The notes below the pieces were generated by a model. That model had not been told where the DNA came from and made no database searches. It saw only the letters and a list, made by a program, of their open reading frames with translations. DNA of 64,000 nt from an uncultured Polaribacter sp. (GTDB taxonomy: Bacteria; Bacteroidota; Bacteroidia; Flavobacteriales; Flavobacteriaceae): the NCBI RefSeq assembly GCF_947501385.1, contig NZ_CANMVP010000001.1:62001-126000 (forward strand). The letters are read 5' to 3'. Shown here piece after piece: positions 9,469 through 20,400 of this stretch. The translations under genes and the position numbers were made by a program. Position 1 is the stretch's first letter, and every line of letters begins with the position of its first letter.

Positions 9469-10890
9469 TTATTTATCTTTTGTTAATTCTGTTTCAATTT
9501 CCTCTAAACTTTTTCCTTTGGTTTCTGGCAATCTGTTTTTTATAAATAGAAATCCTAAAACACAAATAAAACTATATACCCAGAATGTTCCAGATGCTCC
9601 TAAAGCATCATTTAAAATTGGGAAAGTAAACGTTAAAATAAAAGAAGCTACCCATAATGAGAACGTTGCAATAGACATCGCAACACCTCTTATTTTATTT
9701 GGAAATATTTCCGATAAAACCACCCAAGTAATTGGTGCCAAAGACATTGAGTAAATTGCAATAGCAATAATTACCAATAATAATACTGGCCAACCTGTAA
9801 ATTGCATGTAATAGGCACCTCCTAAAATAGCATACACGACACCTAAACCTATTGACCCAAATAGCATTAACTTTCTTCTTCCCCAACTGTCAACCGTTCT
9901 CATAGCAATAATGGTAAAAATTAAGTTTACACTTCCTGTAATTACAATATTAAACAACATGTCTCCAACACTATAGCCAGCAGCAGTAAATATTTCTTCA
10001 GCATAATTGAAAATGATATTGATACCACACCACTGTTGAAAAATTGCCAAAACAATTCCTATAATTAGAATGGGTTTTACTTTCGGGTTTTTAAAGTCTG
10101 AAAATTTAATTTTTGCTTTATCACTTTCACTAAGTGTTACTGCGATATTTGCTGTTTCTATTTCTGCATAGTCATTTCCGCCAATTTTAGCCAGCACTTT
10201 TTTAGCCGAAACTACATCTCCAATCTTCATTAAAAAACGTGGACTTTTAGGAACTAAAAATAGCAAACCAAAAAATAAAATTGCAGGTATTAATTCTGCC
10301 CAAAACATCCAACGCCATCCAGATTGTCCGTTCCAAGAACTTAAAATAGCTGCTGTATTATCATCTAAAACAGGTTCTGCAATTAAATAATTGGCTACTT
10401 GTGCCATTAAAATACCAATCACTAAAGTAAGCTGATTGATGGCTACAAATTGACCTCTATATTTTGCTGGAGCAATTTCTGCTATATACATTGGAGAGAG
10501 TGTAGAAGCCAAACCAATACCTAATCCGCCGATTAATCTATAGATGATAAATGGGGTAAAATTATCTACATAACCTGTACCAAAAGCAGATAAAGTAAAT
10601 AATACGGCAGCAAAAATTAATGGAATTTTTCGTCCGAATCTATCTGCTACAAAGCCAGAAATTATTGCTCCGAAAATACAACCAACCAAAGCACTGCTCA
10701 TGGCCCAACCTTGTAATGTCGGCATGGAACTGATATCAAAATACAGTTCATAAAATGGTTTTGCACCTCCAATTACTACCCAATCGTATCCAAATAAAAA
10801 TCCGCCCATTGCAGAAATTAATGCTAAAAAAATCAAATAGGTGAAATTAAAATTATTTTTATCTGTACTATTTTGGTGATTGATTTCCAT
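9469..10890 (-). CDS. MFS sugar porter (sugar/H+ symporter)
   Basis: A 473-aa inner-membrane protein with about 12 hydrophobic segments. Sugar-porter signatures are present: GGFLFGYDWVVIGGAKPFY in TM1, DRFGRK after TM2, the PKSPRFLM variant of PESPR after TM6, DSWGRRK after TM8 and the C-terminal PETKGKSLEEIE. Members of this family import monosaccharides such as xylose, arabinose, galactose or glucose using the proton gradient. Its place between a sulfatase and an esterase gene shows it imports the final monosaccharide released by this PUL. No intact permease signatures are missing. Spacing to the neighbours is 3 and 15 bases. The transported sugar cannot be told from sequence alone. Confidence 0.92.
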   Translation of the reverse strand: MEINHQNSTDKNNFNFTYLIFLALISAMGGFLFGYDWVVIGGAKPFYELYFDISSMPTLQGWAMSSALVGCIFGAIISGFVADRFGRKIPLIFAAVLFTLSAFGTGYVDNFTPFIIYRLIGGLGIGLASTLSPMYIAEIAPAKYRGQFVAINQLTLVIGILMAQVANYLIAEPVLDDNTAAILSSWNGQSGWRWMFWAELIPAILFFGLLFLVPKSPRFLMKIGDVVSAKKVLAKIGGNDYAEIETANIAVTLSESDKAKIKFSDFKNPKVKPILIIGIVLAIFQQWCGINIIFNYAEEIFTAAGYSVGDMLFNIVITGSVNLIFTIIAMRTVDSWGRRKLMLFGSIGLGVVYAILGGAYYMQFTGWPVLLLVIIAIAIYSMSLAPITWVVLSEIFPNKIRGVAMSIATFSLWVASFILTFTFPILNDALGASGTFWVYSFICVLGFLFIKNRLPETKGKSLEEIETELTKDK

Positions 10891-10905
10891 ATATTATTTA
10901 AATAA

Positions 10906-12513
10906 TTAGTCTTTGGTTAAGTTGCTATTGTACCAATCTTTAGTTGGCATAAAATCTTTTGATAAGAAATCTTTACGTTGTTTTTCTAATTGAGGAAGCA
11001 TTTTATTTTTCCTACTTACGTACAATTTTTTTGCTTTCTTATCATCGTAATTTGTATTCAATTTAGGATTATTAGAATTAACACTTTTTAAATACGTGTC
11101 TAATTCAGTTCTTAGATCTTTGACTAATTCAGAATTATTAGAAGAAACATCTTGCATTTCTCCTAGGTCATTTTCTAAACTATAAAGCTCATCACGTCCA
11201 TCTTCCCAATAGTGAATCAATTTCCAATTATTCTTTCTAATCATACTTACTGGCTCACCACCTTGGTTTCCATAATGGGGATAGTGCCAAAATAGAGGTC
11301 TATCTTGAAGTGATTTACCTTTTAACAAAGGAACTAAACTAACACCATCAAAAATTTGATTTGATTTTTTATACATTCCAGCCAATTCAAGTAAAGTTGG
11401 ATAAAAATCAATTCCAGAAACGGGGTAACTGATACTTTTGGGTGTGTTTTTTAACATAGGTGCTTTAATCAAATATGGTGCTCTTATACCGCCTTCCCAT
11501 TGGTACCCTTTGCCACCTCTTAACGGAAAGTTTGTTGTTGAAAAGGCATCTCCACTAGCAACACCACCATTATCGGATGTGAAGACAATAATTGTATTTT
11601 CTTCTAACCCAAGCTCTTTTATTCTACTCAAAACAATACCAACTGCGTCATCCATAGATTCTATTAAACCGGCATACACAGGGTTGTCTTGTACTGTTCG
11701 GATTGGCAAAATACGTTCCATCTCAAAACCGTCTTCAGGAATTCCTTGCATTTCAGCTTTGGTTCTATATTTATTCCACTTTTCTTGTGTTGTTTCTATA
11801 GGGCCATGAACAGCATAAAATGATAGAAAAGCAAAAAAAGGTGCTGTTTTGTTTTTAGTAATAAAATCTGCTGTTTCTAATGCCAATCTTTTAGTTAAGT
11901 TTTCCCCTTCGTATTTATAATTTAATTTAGGGTTTTGCCATGGAGCGTAATAACCTCCTTTAGGACTTCCAACTTCCCAGCCTCCAATATTAATCTCGAA
12001 ACCATTATTTTCTGGTGTATAAGGTTCATCACCTAAATGCCATTTTCCCGCAAAAAAAGTGCTATAACCTGCTGCCTTAAATGCTTCTGCAATCGTAACA
12101 TCTTGTTTTGGAATAGCGCTAACATATGCTGGGGGCAAAAGTTTGGTGTTGTTTCTTTTTACCCAGTTTTCACCCGTAGCAGCGCCAATCCAATCTGTTA
12201 TTTGATGACGCGCTGTATTTTGACCTGTCATTAAGCTAGCTCTAGAAGGGCTACAGACTTGTGCAGCAGCATAGCCTTGCGTAAATTCTACACCTTGTGC
12301 TGCAATTGCATCTATGTGAGGCGTTTCGTAATAGGTACTGCCTGTGTAACTTAAATCATGTGCACCTAAATCATCAGCAAGAATAAAAACAATGTTCGGT
12401 CTTTTATTTTGTTTTTTTACAGACGAATCTTTAGTTTTACAGTTATTAAGAATAATAACGGTAAAACTAATACACAAAATCAACTCAAATTTATTGTTAA
12501 AAATTATTTTCAT
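10906..12513 (-). CDS. Sulfatase lipoprotein (S1 family)
   Basis: A 535-aa sulfatase with a lipobox-like LNNC (Cys25), so anchored to a membrane. The active site is recognisable: NIVFILADDLGAHD, CSPSRAS with Cys87 as the formylglycine precursor, FAGKWHLG and FTSDNGG. The C-terminal sub-domain carries the usual sulfatase ending with a Lys-rich stretch. It is distinct from the two sulfatases at the distal end of the operon, so the substrate probably carries sulfate at several positions or on several residues. It sits one base after the stop of the first GH30 gene (12515) and 15 bases before the MFS gene. Family assignment is certain; regiospecificity is unknown. Confidence 0.93.
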   Translation of the reverse strand: MKIIFNNKFELILCISFTVIILNNCKTKDSSVKKQNKRPNIVFILADDLGAHDLSYTGSTYYETPHIDAIAAQGVEFTQGYAAAQVCSPSRASLMTGQNTARHQITDWIGAATGENWVKRNNTKLLPPAYVSAIPKQDVTIAEAFKAAGYSTFFAGKWHLGDEPYTPENNGFEINIGGWEVGSPKGGYYAPWQNPKLNYKYEGENLTKRLALETADFITKNKTAPFFAFLSFYAVHGPIETTQEKWNKYRTKAEMQGIPEDGFEMERILPIRTVQDNPVYAGLIESMDDAVGIVLSRIKELGLEENTIIVFTSDNGGVASGDAFSTTNFPLRGGKGYQWEGGIRAPYLIKAPMLKNTPKSISYPVSGIDFYPTLLELAGMYKKSNQIFDGVSLVPLLKGKSLQDRPLFWHYPHYGNQGGEPVSMIRKNNWKLIHYWEDGRDELYSLENDLGEMQDVSSNNSELVKDLRTELDTYLKSVNSNNPKLNTNYDDKKAKKLYVSRKNKMLPQLEKQRKDFLSKDFMPTKDWYNSNLTKD

Positions 12514-12514
12514 T

Positions 12515-14098
12515 TTACTTTTTTAAATGACCAATAACGGTACTTACTGATCTTGATTCGAAAACAATATTCTCGTTATTTACAGCTACTTTTTCTAAAT
12601 TTTTATCTTCAGAAGTCACATACATTTTATCTGTGTAAAAGTTTTTAAAATTCACTTTTTTATCTTCATTACTATAATTAATAACCACAGAAATTAATTC
12701 TGAAGTTTCTTTATTCAAATAAGTAGAATGCATTAAATTATCATACTGTTCTTTTAAATTAAGCGTTGTATTTAATTTTGAATCTACACGAATCATTCCT
12801 GGTCTAATAAATTTTGAATAATTACCAAATGCCCATAAAAGTTTAGAATCATGAAAATTACCATCAAATTTTAAGGATTCTAAATTATGCATATTTTTTT
12901 TTACTCCTGTGTCTAGGTAAATAAGTCCATCCTTATAATCGGCATTTGTCAATGCTGTCCACCATTGCCAAGAATTAGCATTTGCTAAAGTTAAATCTGC
13001 ATGAATTACGCGAGCTACATAAAGAGCTGTTGCCATTCCTAAATCTCTTTTTCGACCACCTTCAATATCGTTATTTTTTTCAAGAATGCAGAATTCACTT
13101 TGCCAGTAGTCAAGATTTGGATATTTGACTAACTTTTTATGTAATTTTTGTCTGATAGTAATTAGACTGTCAATAGGCCAAGTCGTAAAATAACTATGTC
13201 CAGTAATTGTTTGATCTAAATTCTCGATTTTTACTCCTTCATTGAAAAAATAATCAATTTGATTGCCTCTTTTTGGCTTGCCATAATCTGAATATAACCA
13301 ACGTAAATCTGCAGCTTCTGCAATCACTATTTTTGTTGATAAATTATTTTCTTTGATATAATTATCTATTAAACTAGAAATTAATAAAATATCTTTATTT
13401 GTTGCAGGTGTGCCTTCCTGTGTTTTCTTCTCCCATTCCCATTGTGGCTCATTTATAGGGCTTAAATAATCAAATGAAATTCCTTTAGCATTAAAATGTT
13501 TTAAAAATTCAACCAAAAAACCTGCATAATCATCAAATTTATCAGCTTTTAGATTGATACTTCCAGATTTTAAATCAGAATTATATGCTTTTCCGTTTAG
13601 TGACCATTGCACAGGTGGTGCAATAGAAAAAGCTAAAAAATTATCAACTCCGTAAGATTTGGCTTTATTTAAAAACCATTGTTGTCCTTTTTGTTTGTTC
13701 CAATCATAATTTCCATCAGCATCTATAAACGATTCTCCTCTTCGCCATTCATTTCTAATTTCTGAATTTCTACCTTGTTCTGTAGAACCAGCCCCTATAT
13801 AAAAACGCCAAAAAGAAAGTCCGATTCCTTTTGGGTTTCCATTTTCGTCAAATTCCTTACTAAATAAAAGTTCTGCTATTCTTTCTTTTTTATCCTCTGG
13901 CCAATTCAATCCAACAAATTGGCAACGCCAAGCATCTGAAGCACCAAAACCTTTCATAGTTTGGTAAACAATATTTTTGTTTACTGTGATATTAAAGTCG
14001 GCTGTTTTGGTATTACAAGAAACTAAAACACAAAAACATATAACTTTAAAAATACTCACTAGCATGTTTTTATATTTTGACTTTCTATGATTCAACAT
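12515..14098 (-). CDS. Glycoside hydrolase family 30 lipoprotein
   Basis: A 527-aa lipoprotein with lipobox VLVSC (Cys28). An alternative start is Met12 at 14065, which gives a more typical signal peptide. The GH30 fold shows the N-terminal GFGASDAW strand, the acid/base Glu217 in SPINEPQWEW and the nucleophile Glu335 in YWQSEF. A C-terminal beta-sandwich (RPGMIRVDS onwards) is the side domain typical of GH30. Such proteins include endo-beta-1,6-galactanases, xylanases and glucosylceramidase-like enzymes. The GFGASDAW type is most reminiscent of the galactanase/xylanase side, but this is a weak inference. A second GH30 gene lies 82 bases upstream, and the pair diverges clearly in sequence. 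No truncation is seen. Confidence 0.88.
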   Translation of the reverse strand: MLNHRKSKYKNMLVSIFKVICFCVLVSCNTKTADFNITVNKNIVYQTMKGFGASDAWRCQFVGLNWPEDKKERIAELLFSKEFDENGNPKGIGLSFWRFYIGAGSTEQGRNSEIRNEWRRGESFIDADGNYDWNKQKGQQWFLNKAKSYGVDNFLAFSIAPPVQWSLNGKAYNSDLKSGSINLKADKFDDYAGFLVEFLKHFNAKGISFDYLSPINEPQWEWEKKTQEGTPATNKDILLISSLIDNYIKENNLSTKIVIAEAADLRWLYSDYGKPKRGNQIDYFFNEGVKIENLDQTITGHSYFTTWPIDSLITIRQKLHKKLVKYPNLDYWQSEFCILEKNNDIEGGRKRDLGMATALYVARVIHADLTLANANSWQWWTALTNADYKDGLIYLDTGVKKNMHNLESLKFDGNFHDSKLLWAFGNYSKFIRPGMIRVDSKLNTTLNLKEQYDNLMHSTYLNKETSELISVVINYSNEDKKVNFKNFYTDKMYVTSEDKNLEKVAVNNENIVFESRSVSTVIGHLKK

Positions 14099-14180
14099 TC
14101 ATAAAATATTTGAAATTTTGATTTACTCTTTCTATTATTACAAGTTGAATTGAGTTTTCTATTCTTTAAAATAAAAAAGT

Positions 14181-15806
14181 CTAATTAAGGTTTCCTTTTA
14201 AAGTTACAATTGATTTTGCTGGAATCACAATTTCATCAGCTGCGGTTGTTCCTTTTTCTAAATTCATTGTTGAAGAAGTTGTATAGGTTTCAAAAGAATT
14301 CCCAGTTACTTCGAACTCTGTTCCATAATCTTGAAAAGAAATAGTTCTAGCACTTTCTGTATTGTTTATACAAACTAATACAATTTCTTTTGACGAATCA
14401 TTTTTATAACCCGAAATCATAAAGTTTTCAACAGATGTAGTTTCGTTGTAAATAGGATCAACAACTTCAAAACGAACCATTCCTGGCCTTACAAATCGGC
14501 TGTAATTACCTAAAGCCCATAAGTTTTTAACTTCATAAAAAGTACCATCTGTATGCGATGGACTATTTGAGTTTGGTTGATATAATATTAAATTAAACCG
14601 AAAAGGATGATCTCCAAAAGTAGACTGATTTAAAGCAGTCCAAAAACTCCAACCTGTTGCATTTCCAAACACTAAATCTGTATGAATAATTCTGCTCATC
14701 CATAGTGCATAATCTATCTCTGTTAATTCCGATAAGGATTTTCCTTGTTGATAAGCAGTCCCTAACAAACTATATTCTGTCTGCCAATAATCTAAACCTT
14801 GACCAGCATTTAATAATGCTGTTTTTAAAGATGTACGCTGGTTTAACGAATTAGTAGTAGTGGTATTACTAAAATAACTATGTCCAGCAACGTGTTTGGA
14901 AAGGTTTGGTAAATCACCAATATAATTAGAGCTTGCTGTATCCCAAAAACTATTTATCTGATTCGTTGTACTTTGATTTCCAGAATATAAGTAACTTAAT
15001 TGGGCTGCTTCTGGAATCATTATTTTTGCATTTATACCTTTGTCTGTAAATACTTGATCCATAATCCTAGATACATCAGCAACTTCTTTATTTGTTGCTC
15101 TTGTTCCTGATTGTGATGCATCGCCTATATTCGCTGTCCATTCATATTGTGTTTCGTTAAATGCACAAACTGTAGAAAAATTATAACCTTTACTTTCATA
15201 GTTTTTGATAACATCGGCTAAAAAAGTTGAATATGCCTCATAATTACTTTCTGGACAATTAAACTGACCATTACCTATTGTTCTAAAAGTATAACCATTT
15301 TTTGTCATAAAATAGGGTGGGCTAATTGCCCAACCTGTAAATTGAGGTACACCGTATTCTTTAGCTTTTTGAAGAAACCATTGTTCTCCTGCTTGTTTTG
15401 TCCAATCATAATTTCCATTAGCATCTAAATAACATTCTGTCTCTCTAAACCAAGAATTAGCTCTAAAACCACTATCTGATTGATCTGCAGAACCATCTCC
15501 AATAAAAGTCCTCCAAAGTGAAAGTCCTATACCTTCTGGATTTCCTTGTGCATCAGTTTCTGAACTGAATAATAGTTTTGCTATATCTTCTCTAGCAGTA
15601 CTTGTCCATTCACCAACCCATTGGTCTTGAAATCCACCCGATGCTCCAAAATGATTTATTCTTTGTTCAATATTGTCAAAATTAAGCTGAATAGCTGGTT
15701 CTAAACTCCCAAATTTAGGGTCGTTAGGATCTGTAAAATCATCTTTATCACAACCAAAGGAGATGATGAACACTATTAATAATATTTTAATTGATGAATT
15801 GCTCAT
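14181..15806 (-). CDS. Glycoside hydrolase family 30 lipoprotein, second copy
   Basis: A 541-aa lipoprotein (lipobox ISFGC, Cys19, followed by an acidic DKDD that is typical of surface-exported Bacteroidota lipoproteins). It parallels the neighbouring GH30: GASGGFQDQWVG near the N-terminus, acid/base Glu218 in CAFNETQYEW (NET rather than the common NEP), nucleophile Glu344 in DYWQTEY, and the same RFVRPGMVRFEV side-domain entry. It follows SusD by 19 bases and is the first enzyme of the PUL, suggesting that it is the surface endo-enzyme making the initial cuts. It is related to but clearly diverged from the next GH30, so the two probably cleave different linkages or decorated versions of one backbone. 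Confidence 0.87.
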   Translation of the reverse strand: MSNSSIKILLIVFIISFGCDKDDFTDPNDPKFGSLEPAIQLNFDNIEQRINHFGASGGFQDQWVGEWTSTAREDIAKLLFSSETDAQGNPEGIGLSLWRTFIGDGSADQSDSGFRANSWFRETECYLDANGNYDWTKQAGEQWFLQKAKEYGVPQFTGWAISPPYFMTKNGYTFRTIGNGQFNCPESNYEAYSTFLADVIKNYESKGYNFSTVCAFNETQYEWTANIGDASQSGTRATNKEVADVSRIMDQVFTDKGINAKIMIPEAAQLSYLYSGNQSTTNQINSFWDTASSNYIGDLPNLSKHVAGHSYFSNTTTTNSLNQRTSLKTALLNAGQGLDYWQTEYSLLGTAYQQGKSLSELTEIDYALWMSRIIHTDLVFGNATGWSFWTALNQSTFGDHPFRFNLILYQPNSNSPSHTDGTFYEVKNLWALGNYSRFVRPGMVRFEVVDPIYNETTSVENFMISGYKNDSSKEIVLVCINNTESARTISFQDYGTEFEVTGNSFETYTTSSTMNLEKGTTAADEIVIPAKSIVTLKGNLN

Positions 15807-15825
15807 TATTTTATTTGTTTATTTT

Positions 15826-17406
15826 TTAGTAACCAGGGTTTTGTGTTATATTTCCTCTCGATAATTGAATTTCTTCTGGTGGAATTGGCCAAACCAAGTG
15901 TGTATTAATATCAAAGAAGATGCCTTTATCTTGAGACTCTTGTAAATTTGTAGTTTCAAATGGATCTGTACTAATTTCTGTATTGTATTTTACAAAAGAA
16001 CCATTAGGTCCCATAAGTAGTGCTATTCTAGGTACACCATTAATTTTCTGTCTTCTCAAATCAAACAACCTGTGGTGTTCTAATGCCAGTTCTAATCTTC
16101 TTTCTTTCCAGATGGCATCTCTTAGTGCCTCTCCTGATAAAGCCATATCTGTGGTTAACTGTACTCTATCTCTAATTGATTTTAAAGAGTTTAAAGCCGC
16201 AGCCTCATCTCCATCAAAATAAGCAGCTTCTGCATGCATTAAAATAACATCTGCCAATCTAATATGTATATAAGGAAGCGCAATGGTTCCTCTTTGATAA
16301 GGTACAGGTCTTTCATCAACAGGAATATAAAATTTTCTATTGGTTCTGCCTGATTTGTTTTCATCTGGTGCACCATCAAAAGATGTAGTAGCTGGATCAC
16401 CAAAAACAGGTTCACCATGTTTGATTATGGTAGATTGTAATCTAATATTATCACCTTCACTTAAAAAAGCATTTTCTAGGTCACTTGTAGGTGAACCCCA
16501 ACCCCAACCTTGGTCTCCACGACTTCCATTGGTTATTGGCAAACCATTACCAACTTCACTAAAAGTTAAATTCGTGAAGTAATTAATTTCAAATATAGAT
16601 TCCGAACCGTTGTAATGACCAGTTTGGTAAATATTTGCAAAATCGGTTTCTAAAGAGTACTCGCCTGAATTCATCACTTCAAAAGCAAGATTTTTTGCAA
16701 GTTTCCATTCTTCTGTCGTTAAATATACTTTTGCTAATAAAGACTGTGCAGCTCCTTTAGTTACTCTTCCTAAGTCTGCACTTGCTTGGCTACTTTTTGA
16801 AGGTAAATCTTCAATTGATTTAACTAAATCGTCTTTTATTAATACATAAACCTCTTCTACAGAAGCTCTAACTTTATCATTAATTGCTGGTTCCAAAAGT
16901 TCTGTGTAAGTTGTTACAATTGGCACACCACCAAAGCTTCTAACCAGCTCAAAATAAAAGAAAGCTCTAAGAAACTTAGCTTCTGCTAACAATCTTGCTT
17001 TTAAAGCATCATCCATAGCTACTTCTGGTATTCTTTCTAAAGCGATGTTTGCTCTTGTGATACCTATATAATGACTTTCCCAGAATGAGTTAAAGTAAGT
17101 TGAACCTGGAAACACATTATAAGCTGCAATACCAGTAATATCTGGTCTTGGCTGTAATGTGTTACCAGACCAATTATCATCTGTAGCCATATCATTTATC
17201 TGTCTTGGCATCGTTACTTGCCACCAACTTTCTCCATTTATTTTCTGGTAAATACTGTTTACAAAGTTGATTGAGTTTTCTTCTGAAGAGAAGAAATCGT
17301 CTAACTGTTGTCTACCTCTTGGTTGTTCATCTAAAAAATTGTCTGTATTACATCCAAAATTTACTAGCAACGTAAAAATTAATACTATTTTGAAATATTT
17401 TTTCAT
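15826..17406 (-). CDS. SusD/RagB family nutrient-binding lipoprotein
   Basis: A 526-aa outer-membrane lipoprotein (lipobox VNFGC, Cys19) with the SusD start NFLDEQPRG. The helical TPR-like body includes AKFLRAFFYFELVRSFGGVPIV and ADVILMHAEAAY, and the family C-terminal ending is WPIPPEEIQLSRGNITQNPGY. SusD caps the SusC barrel and binds the glycan at the cell surface. It lies 4 bases after the susC stop, the standard arrangement. Length is normal. The bound glycan cannot be deduced, but the enzymes downstream indicate a sulfated beta-glycan. Confidence 0.95.
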   Translation of the reverse strand: MKKYFKIVLIFTLLVNFGCNTDNFLDEQPRGRQQLDDFFSSEENSINFVNSIYQKINGESWWQVTMPRQINDMATDDNWSGNTLQPRPDITGIAAYNVFPGSTYFNSFWESHYIGITRANIALERIPEVAMDDALKARLLAEAKFLRAFFYFELVRSFGGVPIVTTYTELLEPAINDKVRASVEEVYVLIKDDLVKSIEDLPSKSSQASADLGRVTKGAAQSLLAKVYLTTEEWKLAKNLAFEVMNSGEYSLETDFANIYQTGHYNGSESIFEINYFTNLTFSEVGNGLPITNGSRGDQGWGWGSPTSDLENAFLSEGDNIRLQSTIIKHGEPVFGDPATTSFDGAPDENKSGRTNRKFYIPVDERPVPYQRGTIALPYIHIRLADVILMHAEAAYFDGDEAAALNSLKSIRDRVQLTTDMALSGEALRDAIWKERRLELALEHHRLFDLRRQKINGVPRIALLMGPNGSFVKYNTEISTDPFETTNLQESQDKGIFFDINTHLVWPIPPEEIQLSRGNITQNPGY

Positions 17407-17410
17407 GATT

Positions 17411-20400
17411 TTATAAACTTAAATTTAATCCTAATAAAAAAGTTTTTGCTACCGGGTTTCTAGCGTAGTCTACTCCAAAACCGTCAATTACACCACCTCC
17501 ACCACTTACTTCAGGGTCAAATCCAGGATAGTTTGTTAAGGTTAACAAATTTTGTCCGGAAAGGAATACTCTACACTTTTGAAAACCAGGTAAAGTAAAA
17601 TCATACCCTACTTGTATATTTCTTAATCTTAAGTAAGAAGCGTCTTCAATAAATAAATCAGAAGGTCTTAAATAGTTTCCATTTCTATCTTGTTGCGTTA
17701 ATCGTGGATATTGTGCTCCTGTATTTTGAGGAGTCCAAACTCTATCTATTGTGCCTTTAGCTATATTAACATCCTGGATTCCTGAATTAAGAAATGTTGA
17801 GGGATAATTAAATACATCATTACCAAAAGTACCATACCACTGCATAGAAAGATACCATTTCTTATACTGAATATTTGCATTGAAACCACCATAAAAATCT
17901 GCAAATGGATTTCCAATAGTTGTCATATCTTCATCTGTTAATGAGCCATCATTATTTGTATCTTGAAAGATTACATCTCCAGGTTGGGCATTTGGTTGTA
18001 TAATAGATCCGTCTTCTGATGAATGTGAATTGATTTCTGTTTGATTTTGGAAAATTCCTAGCGTTTGAAAACCTTGAAATAAACCTACAGTTTGCCCTAA
18101 TTCTGTAACTTTAATAAACCTATTACCTAAATCTTCTCTTTTTTGACCTAATAATTGCTCATTACCAGGAGCAAAAGCAACTGCTTTACTTTCATTAGTT
18201 GACAATGTTAAGTTTAAACCAATATCAAAATTACCTACAGTTTTATTATATCCTAGTTGAAGGTCTATACCTTGAGACTCAAAACTACCTACATTCTGCC
18301 AAACTCTTCCTGGAACTCCTGTATAATTTGGTAATTCAACTGCAAACAATAAATCTTCTGACGTTTTCTTATAAGCTTCTACAGATACTGTAAATTCATT
18401 ATTCCAAAATGCTACATCTAAGCCTATGTTTTGATCTCTAACAGTTTCCCATTTTAAACGAGTGTTACCAAATGCTGACAAGAAATTTGTAACAGTTCTA
18501 TCTCCATTAAAACCAAAATTTCCATCACCAATTTGAAAAAACCTTGCAGTAACAGGTATATTGTCATTACCAACTTCTCCTGTACCAACCTTCAATCTTA
18601 AATTATTAATGGTTTCACTTTTAAACCAATCTTCAGAATCAATATCCCAAGAAAAAGAGATACTAGAAAAAACACCCGTTTTATTTTCCTCTGGAAATAT
18701 TGATGAACTATCTGCTCTTACAGAACCATTAATTGTATACTTATTATCATAACTATAAATTCCTCTAAAAATTCCAGAAAAAATATTTCTTTGACTTTCG
18801 TTACTATTTGCCACAATTCTTTCGCCTACTGCCGCATCTATATATCTCAACAAAGGGTCTTCATCACTAGGAACACCATCTCTTGAAGCATTTAAATAAT
18901 TAGAATTCTGAGCATCGTACAAAATACCACCTAAAAAATTCATATAATGATTATCTGAAATTGTCTTTGTAAAATTAATTGTATTATTTATTACATAATC
19001 AAATCTTTGACTTGAGTTTCTAAAAACCGTATTAATCTCTCTTTGCTGATTGGGATTTGTAAAATATGTTGGAGAAAAAGCATCGGTTCTTGAACTAGTG
19101 ATATTTAAACCAAATTGAGACGTAAATGTTAAGTCTGGCGTTATTTTATAGTTTAACTTCGTATTTGTAAACATCCCAAAAAACATAGTTTCATTGAATT
19201 GACGTGCAACAATACCTACTGGATTTGGAACCAAATTATTACTTGGTGCATAGATACTAAAAATGTTACCTGTTCTTTGACTTTGTGGTAAATACACTTC
19301 TGTTAAAGGATCTATTCGTAATAGGTTGTACAATAACCCAGGTGTATTTTCATAACGCTCAATTCTAGGGCTTAAATCTTGAGAAATAGTAAGTTTATCA
19401 GAAAGTTTAAAATCAAAATTAAAACGCCCAGTAACTCTTTGATACCAACCTTTTGTATAATTTGATTGTTGATCGAAGAAACTTAAACTACTAGAGTATT
19501 TAACTTTATCAGACCCCCCAGAAACACTAACATTTGCATTGGTAATTGGAGCGAAATCCTCGATAGTTTCATCCCACCAATCTGTATCTGTTGCAATTGT
19601 AGAAGGGTCGTATAAAGATGGGTTACCGTCATTTGTTCTTCTTTGATTAATTACTTGCATATATTCATTAGCGTCTGCCATTTCAATTTTATCTAATCTT
19701 TGAATACCTGTAGTAATATCTACAGAAATTTTAGTCTTACCTTCTTTACCTCTTTTTGAAGTAATTAAAACAACACCATTAGCAGCTCTTGACCCATAAA
19801 TTGCAGAAGCAGAAGCATCTTTTAATATTTGAAAATTTTCTATATCCGCAGGGTTTAAAAAATTAAGTGATGTACCAGAAGGCAACATAACCCCATCTAA
19901 AACAATTAAAGGCGTAGAACCATTTGCACTGGTAATACCTCTAATTAAAATTTGTGGTGAAGCCCCAGGATTACCACCTGCAGATAAAACTTGTACACCT
20001 GCTGCTTTACCCTGTAAAGCTTCTGCAGGGTTACTAGCTACTTGCTTAGCTAACTCTGAACCTTTAACAGTAGAAATAGAACTTGTAATTTTATCTCTTT
20101 TAACGGATCCATATCCAATTACAACAATTTCATCTAATTGAGCTACGTCTGGTTCTAGCGCTACAGAAATTTCTTTTTGCCCCGTGTATTTTACTTCTTT
20201 AACTTTATAACCCAAATAATTAAAAATAATTATTGCGTTTTCTGCTACAGTAATAGAAAAATTACCATCAAAATCTGTAGTAGTTCCGTTTTTAGTATTT
20301 TTTTCTAAAATACTTACTGAAGGAATTGGATTATTAACTTCATCTTTAACAGTACCTTTTACAACATTTTGCGCTGCTGACGAAAAGCCAAAAAATAGGA

